From Acidobacteriota bacterium (GTDB lineage Bacteria > Acidobacteriota > Vicinamibacteria > Vicinamibacterales > 2-12-FULL-66-21): a DNA stretch of 64,000 nucleotides. Under the pieces are notes generated by a model. It was not told the origin of the DNA, ran no database searches, and saw nothing but the letters and a program-made list of their open reading frames with translations. The stretch is taken from assembly GCA_003222675.1 (NCBI GenBank), contig QHWT01000055.1, forward strand, positions 164,287-228,286. The letters run 5' to 3'. Of the stretch, positions 42,268 through 51,700 are shown piece after piece (positions within the stretch are counted from its first letter, which is position 1; each line of letters starts with the position of its first letter). Made by a program: the position numbers and the translations under genes.

Positions 42268-42666
42268 GTGATGCTCGGGGCACTCGTGCTGTCGTCTACC
42301 GGGTGTGCTTCATCCTCCGCGGCGACGTCCCCGACCGGGACGCTTTCAACGGAGACCTTTACGGGCGCCGTGGACGTCGGTGGTCAGGCGGCGCACCCGT
42401 TCACCGTCGCGGCGTCCGGATCGTCGGAGGCGACCGTCGATCTGACCACGGCCGGCCCGCCCTCGACGATCTTCATGGGTGTTGGCGTCGGCAGCTACAG
42501 CAACTCGGTGTGCACCCTGCTCACGAACGGTTACGCCATCGTTCAGGCGCGCGCAACGGCGCAGCTATCGGGCACGTTGACCGGCGGCAGCTACTGCGTG
42601 ATGGTGTATGACGCAGGCAATCAGACGGCGCAGGTGAGCTACACGGTCGTCGTGACCCACTACTGA
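42268..42666 (+). CDS. Small lipoprotein, PPC-like beta-sandwich, start uncertain
   Basis: About 132 residues. The lipoprotein signal (MLGALVLSSTGCASS) is followed by a Thr/Ser-rich linker and a beta-sandwich resembling the pre-peptidase C-terminal (PPC) domain: TETFTGAVDVGGQAAHPFTV, ATAQLSGTLTGGSYCVMVYD and VSYTVVVTHY. The GTG at 42268 or ATG at 42271 would cut into the signal peptide. The frame upstream reads VEIRRWSVFVM, a proper n-region, and a GGGAGG ribosome site lies at 42234-42239, but no standard start codon exists between them. A non-standard start or a sequence error is possible. Confidence 0.65.
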   Translation: MMLGALVLSSTGCASSSAATSPTGTLSTETFTGAVDVGGQAAHPFTVAASGSSEATVDLTTAGPPSTIFMGVGVGSYSNSVCTLLTNGYAIVQARATAQLSGTLTGGSYCVMVYDAGNQTAQVSYTVVVTHY

Positions 42667-42859
42667 TCGATCGCGCTCCTGTCTGTCATGCTTTTTTCAC
42701 AACCCGCTCGCGTAATCCTGCGTCTCGTCCTCGGCGGATGACGCCGTGTGCCCTCTGCCGGACGCACACGCACGAACAAAACACGCTGAAGCGAATGCGT
42801 GCTCGCGGCACATCCGTTGCGTGCGCTTTCCGGTCTGCCTGCGAGAAGGAGCAGCCTTG

Positions 42860-43585
42860 ATGCGAAAAATCGTGTGGACACCCGGTACCCTTTCGAGAAG
42901 GTTCGCCAGACTGTTCGCGGCGGCTGCGACGACGGCGGCTGTCTCGCTGCCGGCCGCTGCGCAGCAACCGCCATCCGGCGGCGCGCAGAACACGCCCGCC
43001 GAGGGATCTGTCACCCCGATTGAGAGCGGCTTTTTGATCGCCCCGGACGCCAGGATCACGGAGGTGAACAACCGGTCAGCCACGCTCGTCGGCGCGTACG
43101 GCGGATGGATGACCGAGCACACCATATTGATCGGCGCCGGCGGATATTGGCTCGCAAACGACGCCCGCGACTTCCAGATGGCGTACGGCGGGCCCGTAGT
43201 GGAGTGGCTCGTGCACGGTGAACGGACGATCGCCTTCGGCGCCCGAGGACTGATTGGCGGTGGTCGCGCGACGCTCGGCGGTACGCTGGGCGATCTCTTC
43301 GGCGTGACCACGGATCAGGCGGCCGCTGCATCGATCTCCAGAGACGGACGTCACGGTCGTCCGATCGTGACGGACGGGGGCCGGCGTCTCACCAGTTCGT
43401 CCATTGTGATCGTCAGGGACGATTTCTTCATCGCCGAACCCCAGGCGATCGTGTCCATTCGCGCGGTCAACTGGCTGCACGTGGACGCTGGCGTCGGTTA
43501 CAGGTGGATCGCCGGAGCCAGGAATCTGGACGATCGTTTACGCGGCGTGAGCGGGACCCTCAGCCTGAAGTTTGGCGGTGGCTAA
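42860..43585 (+). CDS. Exported outer-membrane-like protein of unknown function
   Basis: 241 residues from the ATG at 42860 with an AGAAGGAG ribosome site; the longer frame to 42746 is non-coding in look. A signal peptide (RLFAAAATTAAVSLPAAAQ) precedes a low-complexity linker, then amphipathic strands such as EVNNRSATLVGAYGGWM, FGARGLIGGGRATLG and VNWLHVDAGVGYRWIAGA, ending in VSGTLSLKFGGG. This is the look of a small outer-membrane beta-barrel. No family is recognised. It precedes the glycosyltransferase genes by 53 bp and could belong to the same envelope system. Confidence 0.7.
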   Translation: MRKIVWTPGTLSRRFARLFAAAATTAAVSLPAAAQQPPSGGAQNTPAEGSVTPIESGFLIAPDARITEVNNRSATLVGAYGGWMTEHTILIGAGGYWLANDARDFQMAYGGPVVEWLVHGERTIAFGARGLIGGGRATLGGTLGDLFGVTTDQAAAASISRDGRHGRPIVTDGGRRLTSSSIVIVRDDFFIAEPQAIVSIRAVNWLHVDAGVGYRWIAGARNLDDRLRGVSGTLSLKFGGG

Positions 43586-43638
43586 CTTGACACGGGAATC
43601 CTGGACGGATATCCCTAGTTCGCAATCCCGGGATTTCC

Positions 43639-45999
43639 GTGGCACACGCAATTGTCAGCGTCACGATCTGCGCATACAACTCGTTGCGATACATCGACGA
43701 GACGCTTCAGAGTGTGTTCGCGCAGACGTTCCAGGAGTACGAGGTCGTAGTCATCGACGATGGATCCACCGACGGTACTGCGGATCACATTGAACGCGAG
43801 TACCCGGATGCGCGGGTCAAACTCATTCGGCAACCGAACCAGACACTCCGCGTCGCTCGCCCGGTTGCGGTTGCTCACGCCGCAGGAGAATTCATTGCGT
43901 TTCTCGATCACGACGATGTGTGGCTTCCGGAGAAGCTCGAGCGGCAGGTCGCTGCCGCGCGCGCCTCGCCCGCGGCAGCGCTGATCTTCTCGGACTGCTT
44001 CATCATCGATGCGGCCGGCCGCAACCTGGGGCGCCTTTCGGACCAATACGATCTCAGTGCACTTGACCTGACGGCGAGCCGAGGCCACCTCGAACTTCTT
44101 CGCCGCGGCTGCTTCGTCGCGTACCCGACAGCGTTTGCTCGAACATCGGCGGTCCGCGCCGTCGGAGGATTCAGTCGAACGTACCAGTACGTCAGCGACT
44201 ATGATCTCTGGCTTCGTCTGGCGCGACGGCATCAGTTGAAATGCATCACCGATCCGCTGGCAAAGTACCGCGTCCACGAGACGCAGTTCACGCAGCGGCA
44301 CTCGGACATTACGTTGTCCGAACACACCGCGTTACTCTGGCCAATTTACCGGAGCGCCTCGTATCCTCCGGCCGTGAGATCGGCGATCGGCGGCATGCTG
44401 TTCGGCCAGCATCGCATCGCGTTCGGCCTTCTGCTGAGACAACGGCGATTCGCGACCGCTGCTCGGGCGGCAGCGGGAGTGTACCGTTACCCTGCGCTCC
44501 TGCGTAGTTATTGCCGTCATCGGCTGGCGACCACCATTCTGGGTCCGCCAGTACGCCGCGTGAAACAGTCATATCGCGGCGCTATCGGTATCAGTACTCG
44601 CTCGGCGCCGGATCGTCCTCCTCTGACCTCCAATGCACATGTATGGATCGACGGCAGTCCACTTGCCGGCGCGCAAACCGGCTACTTCAATCTCGTTTCA
44701 GAGCTGATCCGTCGCGTGGCGCGGCCGCAATCATCATCATCACGGGTTCATGTGTTCGCGAACGCGGCCGGACGCGCCGCTCTGCTCGAACGGTTGGATG
44801 AAGATGCCGCCTCCATTCGCTTTCACCCGATCGGATGGCGAGCGCTGCACTGGTCGCAGATTCACGGCCTGCTTGTCTGCTGGCCGGTGCAGTTGATGGT
44901 GATGCTGCTCGCGGTCGCTGCCGTCGCGCTCGCCATCTGGGTGGCACATCCTCTCGTCGTCACCAGCGCCATCCTGCTCGTTGCGGTGTACTTCGCAGCA
45001 CTTCTCGATGAACTGCGCGTGAGGGTCGCCGAAGCATCCGGACGAGGTCGCCAGTCTTACAGCGCGTGCGTGGCGCGGTTTCTCTGGCGTCGCCTTCCTG
45101 GCCCGCGGCGACGAGCGCCCGCTCCGAACACGGTGGAGGTCATCGTATGGCGGGGACGATTCAGATGGCGCGATTCGCACCGCATTGCGATCGTACAGGA
45201 CATGACCACCAGGATTCACCCCGAGCTTCACACCGAGGGGAACGTCGCTGAATTCGACGAGTACCTTGGGTATGCCGAACGGCACGCTCACACGATTGCG
45301 ACAGTTTCTGAACACAGCCGGAAGGACATCATCGACCGCGCCGCCGTGTGTCCGGACAGCGTGATCGTGATGCCGATGCCCGTTCATCCGCAATATCACG
45401 CGCCGCATTTCAGTCGAGCCTACGTCACCGGCCACCTCATCACGACGCCGTACATATTGGCGGTCGCGACAATCGAGCCGAGAAAGAATCTGCGCCGACT
45501 CGTTCGCGCGTTCCACCTCCTGAAAGAGGAGGACGCGGCCAGGGACCACGTCCTCGTTCTCGTCGGTCCGCCAGGATGGGATCCCGCGTTTCACGCCTTC
45601 CTCGTCGAGAGCGATGCGTATCGACGCGTGCGCATGCTTGGATTCGTGCCGCTCGAGCACCTGCCGTCGCTCTACCACTTCGCATCCGCCGTGATTTGCC
45701 CGAGCGTTTATGAAGGATTTGGGATTCCTGTCCTGGAAGCGATGTGCTCGTCAGGCGTCGTGCTCGCGTCGCGCGTCAGCTCGCTTCCCGAGGTGCTCGG
45801 TGACGATGGTCTGCTGTTCGATCCGTACGACACCGACGACATCGCACGCATGCTGCTTCACGCGCTGGAACTGCCGGCGTCCGCAGCGGCGAGCTATCGG
45901 AAGCGCTGCCGGCAGCGGGCCGAGACGCACCTGGCCCGCCTGGCAGAGGCACGTCTGCTGCCGGCGCCGCGCCTCGGAACGGTGATCGCCGTCTCGTGA
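43639..45999 (+). CDS. Bifunctional GT2-GT4 glycosyltransferase with central membrane segments
   Basis: 786 residues from a GTG. Residues 1-240 are a family 2 glycosyltransferase: SVTICAYNSLRYIDETLQSV, VVIDDGSTDGT, and the DxD-like FLDHDDVWLP. Around residues 410-460 are hydrophobic segments (LMVMLLAVAAVALAIWVA). The C-terminal third is GT4, with ATIEPRKNLRRLVRAF, LVLVGPPGWD and the EX7E motif in YEGFGIPVLEAM. One chain could add two sugars in succession to a lipid-linked or surface glycan. Another GT4 gene follows 6 bp later, so they form an operon. Confidence 0.88.
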   Translation: MAHAIVSVTICAYNSLRYIDETLQSVFAQTFQEYEVVVIDDGSTDGTADHIEREYPDARVKLIRQPNQTLRVARPVAVAHAAGEFIAFLDHDDVWLPEKLERQVAAARASPAAALIFSDCFIIDAAGRNLGRLSDQYDLSALDLTASRGHLELLRRGCFVAYPTAFARTSAVRAVGGFSRTYQYVSDYDLWLRLARRHQLKCITDPLAKYRVHETQFTQRHSDITLSEHTALLWPIYRSASYPPAVRSAIGGMLFGQHRIAFGLLLRQRRFATAARAAAGVYRYPALLRSYCRHRLATTILGPPVRRVKQSYRGAIGISTRSAPDRPPLTSNAHVWIDGSPLAGAQTGYFNLVSELIRRVARPQSSSSRVHVFANAAGRAALLERLDEDAASIRFHPIGWRALHWSQIHGLLVCWPVQLMVMLLAVAAVALAIWVAHPLVVTSAILLVAVYFAALLDELRVRVAEASGRGRQSYSACVARFLWRRLPGPRRRAPAPNTVEVIVWRGRFRWRDSHRIAIVQDMTTRIHPELHTEGNVAEFDEYLGYAERHAHTIATVSEHSRKDIIDRAAVCPDSVIVMPMPVHPQYHAPHFSRAYVTGHLITTPYILAVATIEPRKNLRRLVRAFHLLKEEDAARDHVLVLVGPPGWDPAFHAFLVESDAYRRVRMLGFVPLEHLPSLYHFASAVICPSVYEGFGIPVLEAMCSSGVVLASRVSSLPEVLGDDGLLFDPYDTDDIARMLLHALELPASAAASYRKRCRQRAETHLARLAEARLLPAPRLGTVIAVS

Positions 46000-46005
46000 C
46001 TTGAC

Positions 46006-47085
46006 GTGACGATTACATTCGTTCTGCCGTTCATCAACCTGACCGGCGGCATTCGGGTGCTGCTCGATTATGCCAACTGGCTGCACGATTACGGTCACGA
46101 TGTCACGGTCGTCTATCCGTGCTGGCCATATCGGTTTCAACTGACGCGAGGCCAGCAGTGGTCGGAGTTCCGCAAGCAGCGTCACAGCGCCATTCGCGTT
46201 CCGTGGCTGGACGTCCGATGCCGGCTGCTTCGCGTGCCTCTGATTCGAACGGGCGTTCTCCCGCGTGCCGACCTCGTCGTCGCGACGGCCTGGCCGACGG
46301 TACACGATGTCGCACGCCTGCACCCATCCCGCGGCAAGAAGCTGCATATCGTGATGCACCACGAGAGTGGCACGGGTCCGGAGAAGAGAATCCGGGCGAT
46401 TTACGGTCTGCCGTTCCACCGAATCGCGTTCTCCCGTTTCGTTCGCGAGACGATCGAACGGCGGTTCGGTTGCGCGATCCAAGCCGTTGTGCCGAACGGC
46501 GTCGACCGGACCGTGTTCTTTCCCGACGGCCGTCCGACGGGCAATTCAGTGCTGTTCCTCTATCATCCGGATCCGCGCAAAGGCGCGGATGACGGCATCG
46601 ACGCGTTATGCAGGCTGCGCTGCCGCAAGCCGCACGTCCGCATTCACGTGTGCGGCACGGTGCATCCGGCCGGCCTGCCCGCGTGGATGCCGTTCGAATT
46701 TCATCCCGACGACGCCACGCTGCGACGTCGTTATTCGACGTCGACAGTGCTGCTCTATCCGAGCAGGTACGAGGGATTCGGGCTGCCGCCTCTCGAGGCG
46801 ATGGCGTGCGGATGTCCGTCCGTGACGACCGCGGTCGGCGCCGTTCCTGAGTACGCGGTGGATCGCCGAGACGCCCTCATTGTCCCGGTTGGCGACGTCC
46901 CATCCATGGTCGATCGACTCGAAGAAGTGCTCGATGATGCCGCCCTGCGGCAGCGGCTTGGCGAGCAAGGACTGAAAACCGCCGCGCGCCTGTCGCTGGC
47001 GCGCGTCGCACCCCTTTTCGGCGCCGCCCTTCAGAAGGCGCACGAAGCGAGGGACTCCAGCGCGCGATTGTGGATTCACGATTGA
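46006..47085 (+). CDS. GT4-family glycosyltransferase
   Basis: 359 residues from a GTG 6 bp after the GT2-GT4 stop. TITFVLPFINLTGGIRVLLDYAN is the acceptor-side GT4 start, FLYHPDPRKGADDGIDAL the donor-domain linker, and RYEGFGLPPLEAMACGCPSV holds the EX7E donor-sugar motif. It is a retaining GT-B enzyme using a nucleotide sugar, likely for the same envelope glycan. The last codons run into a degenerate repeat (ATTCACGATTGAGGATG), which may have altered the C-terminal residues. Confidence 0.9.
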   Translation: MTITFVLPFINLTGGIRVLLDYANWLHDYGHDVTVVYPCWPYRFQLTRGQQWSEFRKQRHSAIRVPWLDVRCRLLRVPLIRTGVLPRADLVVATAWPTVHDVARLHPSRGKKLHIVMHHESGTGPEKRIRAIYGLPFHRIAFSRFVRETIERRFGCAIQAVVPNGVDRTVFFPDGRPTGNSVLFLYHPDPRKGADDGIDALCRLRCRKPHVRIHVCGTVHPAGLPAWMPFEFHPDDATLRRRYSTSTVLLYPSRYEGFGLPPLEAMACGCPSVTTAVGAVPEYAVDRRDALIVPVGDVPSMVDRLEEVLDDAALRQRLGEQGLKTAARLSLARVAPLFGAALQKAHEARDSSARLWIHD

Positions 47086-47136
47086 GGATGAACGATTGCG
47101 GATGATGATCCAGGATCAGGGATCAGGGATTGACGA
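47072..47136. repeat. GATTGAGGAT/GATCAGGGATT short repeat cluster
   Basis: Degenerate units (CGATTGAGGAT, CGATTGCGGAT, GATCAGGGATCAGGGATT) lie between two convergent genes. The same words recur, partly inverted, at 63421-63610. The last codons of both flanking genes fall in it, so the element sets their C-termini. Confidence 0.7.
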
Positions 47137-48159
47137 TTCGAAGAGTTCCGTCCACGCGATCATCGCGTCGGCGAGCCGCGGGAAATAGCCGCTGGGACAT
47201 GGCACCGCCGAAACGCGCTCCGGGAACTCACGCATCCGCCGCGCGAGCACCGTGAACGCGCCCGTGACGCTCAATCCAGGCTCGATCGGCGTGTCCAGAA
47301 TGTACTCCCAGAGATATTCGTGCACCTGGATCCCGAGGGCTTCCTTCCGCAGATTCGTGAAGGCATTCGATCGCTTCACGTGCCTGACGAACGGCTCGCC
47401 CGTCGTGACGTACCACCCCTTGTAGTCAAGGATCCGTTTCAGGAGGATCCCGCTCCAGATGTCGTCGAAACGATCGAAGCCTGCCGTGTCGAGACCCATC
47501 AGCAGGTTGTACGCGGCCGGGATGACACTGCGGTGATAGCACACGTTCATCGCGCAGAGCGGAAACGCCATGCCCGGCGGAACGACCTCATGGCCCGATC
47601 TCAGCGACACCCGTCTCGGCTCCCGCATGCGCATCAGCGACGTCGGCCCATCGAGATCCGGCACGTCAGACCACAGGCCGTGATTGATCCGGACCCCGAG
47701 CTTCCCCAGGCGCTCGTACGGAATGCCTCGCGCCTCGTCACCGTCGATGGTGCGAAACCAGCGGTCTCGCGTGAAGCTCTCGAGATGCGCCGAAAGGTAC
47801 CGGCCTCCGTGTTCCGGTTCCGGGTAGCAGTCGTAGTCCAGCGTGACGATATAGTCGCAGCCCGCTTTCCACGCGAGATACATGGGGAAGCAGCGGCAGG
47901 CGCCGCTTCCTTTCGGGATAATCCATTCGCGTCCGCTCAGCTGGCGCGCGATGTCGTCCTGCGCGGTGTAGGTGACCTCCAGCCCGCGCCACAGGCTGGA
48001 ATCGAGCGTCTTCGTTTGATTGTCTTCGTGGACGAACACGCGGATGCACAAACCGGGACGCTGAGCCTGCCAGCAGGGGCGCCACGCATCAAAGAAATTC
48101 CGTGTCGCCTGCTCACCGACGGTCGGCACGCAGATCCCGATTGTGAGATTTTGTGTCAT
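47116..48159 (-). CDS. Reversibly glycosylated polypeptide (RGP/GT75)-like protein
   Basis: 347 residues from the ATG at 48159. Segments align in order with plant RGP/UDP-arabinopyranose mutase: WIIPKGSGACRCF, the acidic motif DYD at 108-110 (DDD in plants), GIPYERLG with Arg150 near the plant autoglycosylated Arg, INHGLWSDVPDLDGPTSL, GMAFPLCAMNVCYHR, DRFDDIWSGILLKRI, and VRHVKRSNAFTNLRKE. Plant enzymes interconvert UDP-arabinopyranose and UDP-arabinofuranose. Bacterial members are few. It faces the GT2-GT4/GT4 genes and could supply a furanose donor to them; that is inference. Confidence 0.85.
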   Translation of the reverse strand: MTQNLTIGICVPTVGEQATRNFFDAWRPCWQAQRPGLCIRVFVHEDNQTKTLDSSLWRGLEVTYTAQDDIARQLSGREWIIPKGSGACRCFPMYLAWKAGCDYIVTLDYDCYPEPEHGGRYLSAHLESFTRDRWFRTIDGDEARGIPYERLGKLGVRINHGLWSDVPDLDGPTSLMRMREPRRVSLRSGHEVVPPGMAFPLCAMNVCYHRSVIPAAYNLLMGLDTAGFDRFDDIWSGILLKRILDYKGWYVTTGEPFVRHVKRSNAFTNLRKEALGIQVHEYLWEYILDTPIEPGLSVTGAFTVLARRMREFPERVSAVPCPSGYFPRLADAMIAWTELFESSIPDP

Positions 48160-48438
48160 ACGCGACGGGTTCGTGGACCCCGGCAGCTGGCGTGCATGAC
48201 TCGCGTCAGTGCCGAGGCGGACGGAAATCGAGCGAGAGATGGCGCTCGCGGAGAAGCCGATCGCTCCATCCCACCTGTCTTCGCTGAACTGAATCATACG
48301 CCGGGCGGCGTGCGCGATGAGATCGGCCGACGGTTGAACGGTTTTCCACCGTTCGCGCACCGTTGATCCCAGACAATCGCCGGGCGCATTCGAGCGGCAC
48401 GCTGGGGAATTTCGAGTCCGTTGGAAGGCGCGCCTTGT

Positions 48439-48777
48439 TTACTGCTCCATCACGATTGCCAGGTCCGATGGCGCGAGCTTCAGCGGCTGTCCTTTCCTCA
48501 CGACACTGTTCGTCAGAAGGTCGATTCCGTCCCCCGATGGATATGAGATCGATTGCTGCCGGCCGGAGAAGTTGAGGTAATAGTGGACCAGCTTTCCCTC
48601 AGTGTTGCGGCCGTGTCGCACCTTGACGGCCTCGGGGAGATCCTGGTCCGCACCGGCCAGACCGGCGCGCCTCAAGACGTCACGGATGATTTCGTACTGC
48701 AGTAAATCCGTGGGCGCGGTGGCCTCATACGTCAGCGTGCCCAGAACGCCAATCCATCGTGCGCATCGGCCGGGCAC
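48439..48777 (-). pseudogene. C-terminal remnant of a GH42 beta-galactosidase
   Basis: About 105 residues: TLTYEATAPTDLLQYEIIRDV, GLAGADQDLPEAVKVRHGRN, KLVHYYLNFSG, and ILLT-like strands ending LKLAPSDLAIVME. This is the typical tail of GH42 beta-galactosidases (domain C plus end of domain B). The catalytic TIM barrel of about 500 residues is missing, because the frame meets the TonB receptor gene about 30 bp upstream. It has no ribosome site. It is a deletion remnant, not a working gene. Confidence 0.75.
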
Positions 48778-48781
48778 TCGG

Positions 48782-51700
48782 TCAGAAGTACAGGTGCAGG
48801 CCGAGTTGTATCGTCCTGTTGTTGAGCGCCGTTCGCGTGATCCGTCCGAAGGCCGCGTTCGACGGATCCGAAATCGGCTCGGCGAACTGCGGATGGTTCA
48901 GCAGATTGAAGAAGTCGGCGCGAAGCTGCAGACGGGTCTCGCTGCCCGCCGGCAACCTCAGATCCCGCTGGATTGAAAAGTCCAGGTTGTTGACGCCAGG
49001 GTTGCGGATATTCGAAAAGTAGCGCGGCGCATTGCCAAACGCTTTCGTCGTATCCGATGGACCGGTCGGCGCGAGCAGTCCCGGTGCGGGACACGTCCCC
49101 GAGAAATCAAACGCCGTGACGTCGAACCAGTGCGCGATCGTTTGATCGAAGCCGCCCGGAAGGGGGTCTCCGATCATCATCGGACGGTTGGAAAGGGTGT
49201 GCGCGGCGTTGCAGTACCCGTACGAGTTGTCGGTAATCCCGAAGGGAGAACCGCTGCTGAGCGTATAGACGGCGCTGACGCGCCAATCGCCGAAAATCTG
49301 GCTCGGCACACCGTTGTTCAGCCATCGGCGGCCCTTCCCGAACGGCAGTTCGACGATCGGTGCGATGGTCAGGCGCCGCGGAATGTCGCCGGCGCTGACC
49401 GAGCGGTCCGCGGCGCGGTTGTAGAAGTCCTGGCCCAGGACGTCAAGCGACCAGAATCCGCCCCAGTCGGATGACGAATCGTCCTTCAGCGAGCTCCACG
49501 TGAAATTCGCCAGCACCGAAAGCCCACGCGCGAAGCGGCGCTCGAACTTTGCCTGTAGCGAGTGATAGTCGGAGCTCGAGAGTCCCCAATATCCTGGCGT
49601 CACCACGAGGTCGAACAAGTTTCCTCCCGCCGCCGCTACCTTTGCCGCCGCGGCCGGACAGTACGGGCTGGTCGTGGCGTTGTAGCCGAGGCCGGCGGCG
49701 GACTGCGGCGTCTGCTGGCAGATGTTGTAGGCGTAGTTGACCGGCAGATGGCTCCCATGACTGCCCACGTACGAGAGTTGCGCGACGGTGGTGGCGCCGA
49801 GTTGCTTCTCCAGCGTGACGTTCCAGAGTTGAAAGGACGGCGGGGTCTGCTCGCGCGGCGCCCATGATGAAAAGGACACACGTCCGTCGACCGGGATCGG
49901 CGCGGTGATCGCGGACGGATCCGGGTTCGTGATCGCAGGCAGCACCGCCCAATTCGTGCCGGCGGCGATGTTCGTCCTGGCCAGCAGATTTGGTCCTGGC
50001 TGCCCGTCGCCCGCGCGGCCGTGACCGACGGCGCTGGGATACATGATCCCGTAACCGCCGCGCAGGACGAGGCTCCCGATCGGAGTCCACGCGAGTCCGA
50101 CGCGTGGGGCGAACTGCTTCAGCGATGGATCGAACGTTGTGTCAGGCGCGTTGACGCCGAACTGTTCCCACTCGGCGGTGAACGGATTGAAGAACGCCAG
50201 CCCGTTGTGTTCCTCGCGGAACGACTGATCGTACTGCCATCTCAGGCCCAGGTTCAGCGTCAGTTTCGACGAGAGCGAGAAGTCGTCCTGCACGAACAGC
50301 GCATAGCTCCATGCGCTCGTCGAAACCATCGCGTTCTGCACCTCCACGGAGCCGTTGTTCACAACGCCAAACAGGAAGTCGCCGAACGCATTACCCGTTT
50401 GCGATCCGGTAAACGCGAAACTGCTGGCCACGCCATTCGGTTGATAGTTGTCGATCGCATAGTGTCGCGCTTCGCCTCCGATTCGCAGATTGTGCCGGCC
50501 GAGGAGCGTGCTGACCGTATTGCCAATCTGAATCGTGGTCGCGGGCTCGTAGAGGACGGCCCCGGTGCTGAACCCCTGAAACCCGGTGATGCTCACGCCC
50601 GGCGTTCCGCACTTGGTTCCATCAGCCGTATCCGGAACCTCGGACAGGCACGCCGGAATGCCTTGAATGCCGAAGTCCGCTGCGGACGTGAAGCTCTGTC
50701 CCGGGTTCGTTCGATGACCAATCCGGTGCATGTATCCAAGCCTGAAATTGTTCAGCAGCGTCGACGTCAGCGTGCGATTCCAGCCGCCCGTGAACGCGTA
50801 ATCATTGGAGCGCTGAATCTGCTGACCCTCAGGGCCGATGACACTGCCCGGATACGAGATGTTGCGCGCCCACTGGCGGTGAAACGCGCCCGAGATCTGG
50901 TCCGACGCCGACAGCTGGTGATCGACGCGGGCGTTGATCCGGTTCGTCGAACTGTCGAACGGGTTGGCAAAGCTCAACTCGCTCGTTCCGGGATTCGCGC
51001 CCGGTGTCTGCGAGGTTGGCCACAGCGGCAGGAACTTCTGTGCGATCGGACTGATCTGCGCACCAGGGATCCTGTTGAACGGAACCACCGTGGTCGTCCC
51101 GGGGACGTGAATTTGCTGGCTCGTGTTCAGACAGGTGCCCGCACCATCGAAGCCGGCCGTGCACAACCCCGACAGATCACCGGATCTGAAGGCAGGACTC
51201 GGTACCGTGACAGCGGTGACGGGAAAACTTCCATCCGCACGAATCCCCTGGTAATCGGTAAAGAAGAACAGCTTGTTCCTGACGATCGGGCCGCCGACGG
51301 TGCCGCCAAATTCGTTCTGATCGAACGGGTTCTTCGGCCGGCTGCGATCTTCGAAATAGTTACGCGCATTGAGCCCGTCGTTGCGGTTGTACACGTAGGC
51401 CGATCCGCGAAACGCATTCGTCCCCGTCTTCGTGACCGCGATGAGGACGCCTCCGCCCGCCTTCCCATACTCGGCGGACATGCTGTTGGTGTCGATCCTG
51501 AATTCCTGGATGGAATCAATCGCCGGATTGAAGGCCTGACCGCCAAACACCGGCGCCGTCATCGTGGTGCCGTCGAGGATGTAGTCCTGATTGCGCGGCC
51601 GGTCTCCGTTGATGCGCAGATTGCCGTTGTTGCCACATCCATCGCACGCGGCCTGCTGTGACACGCCGGCCGACAACGGGATCAGGCTGAAGAGGTTCCG

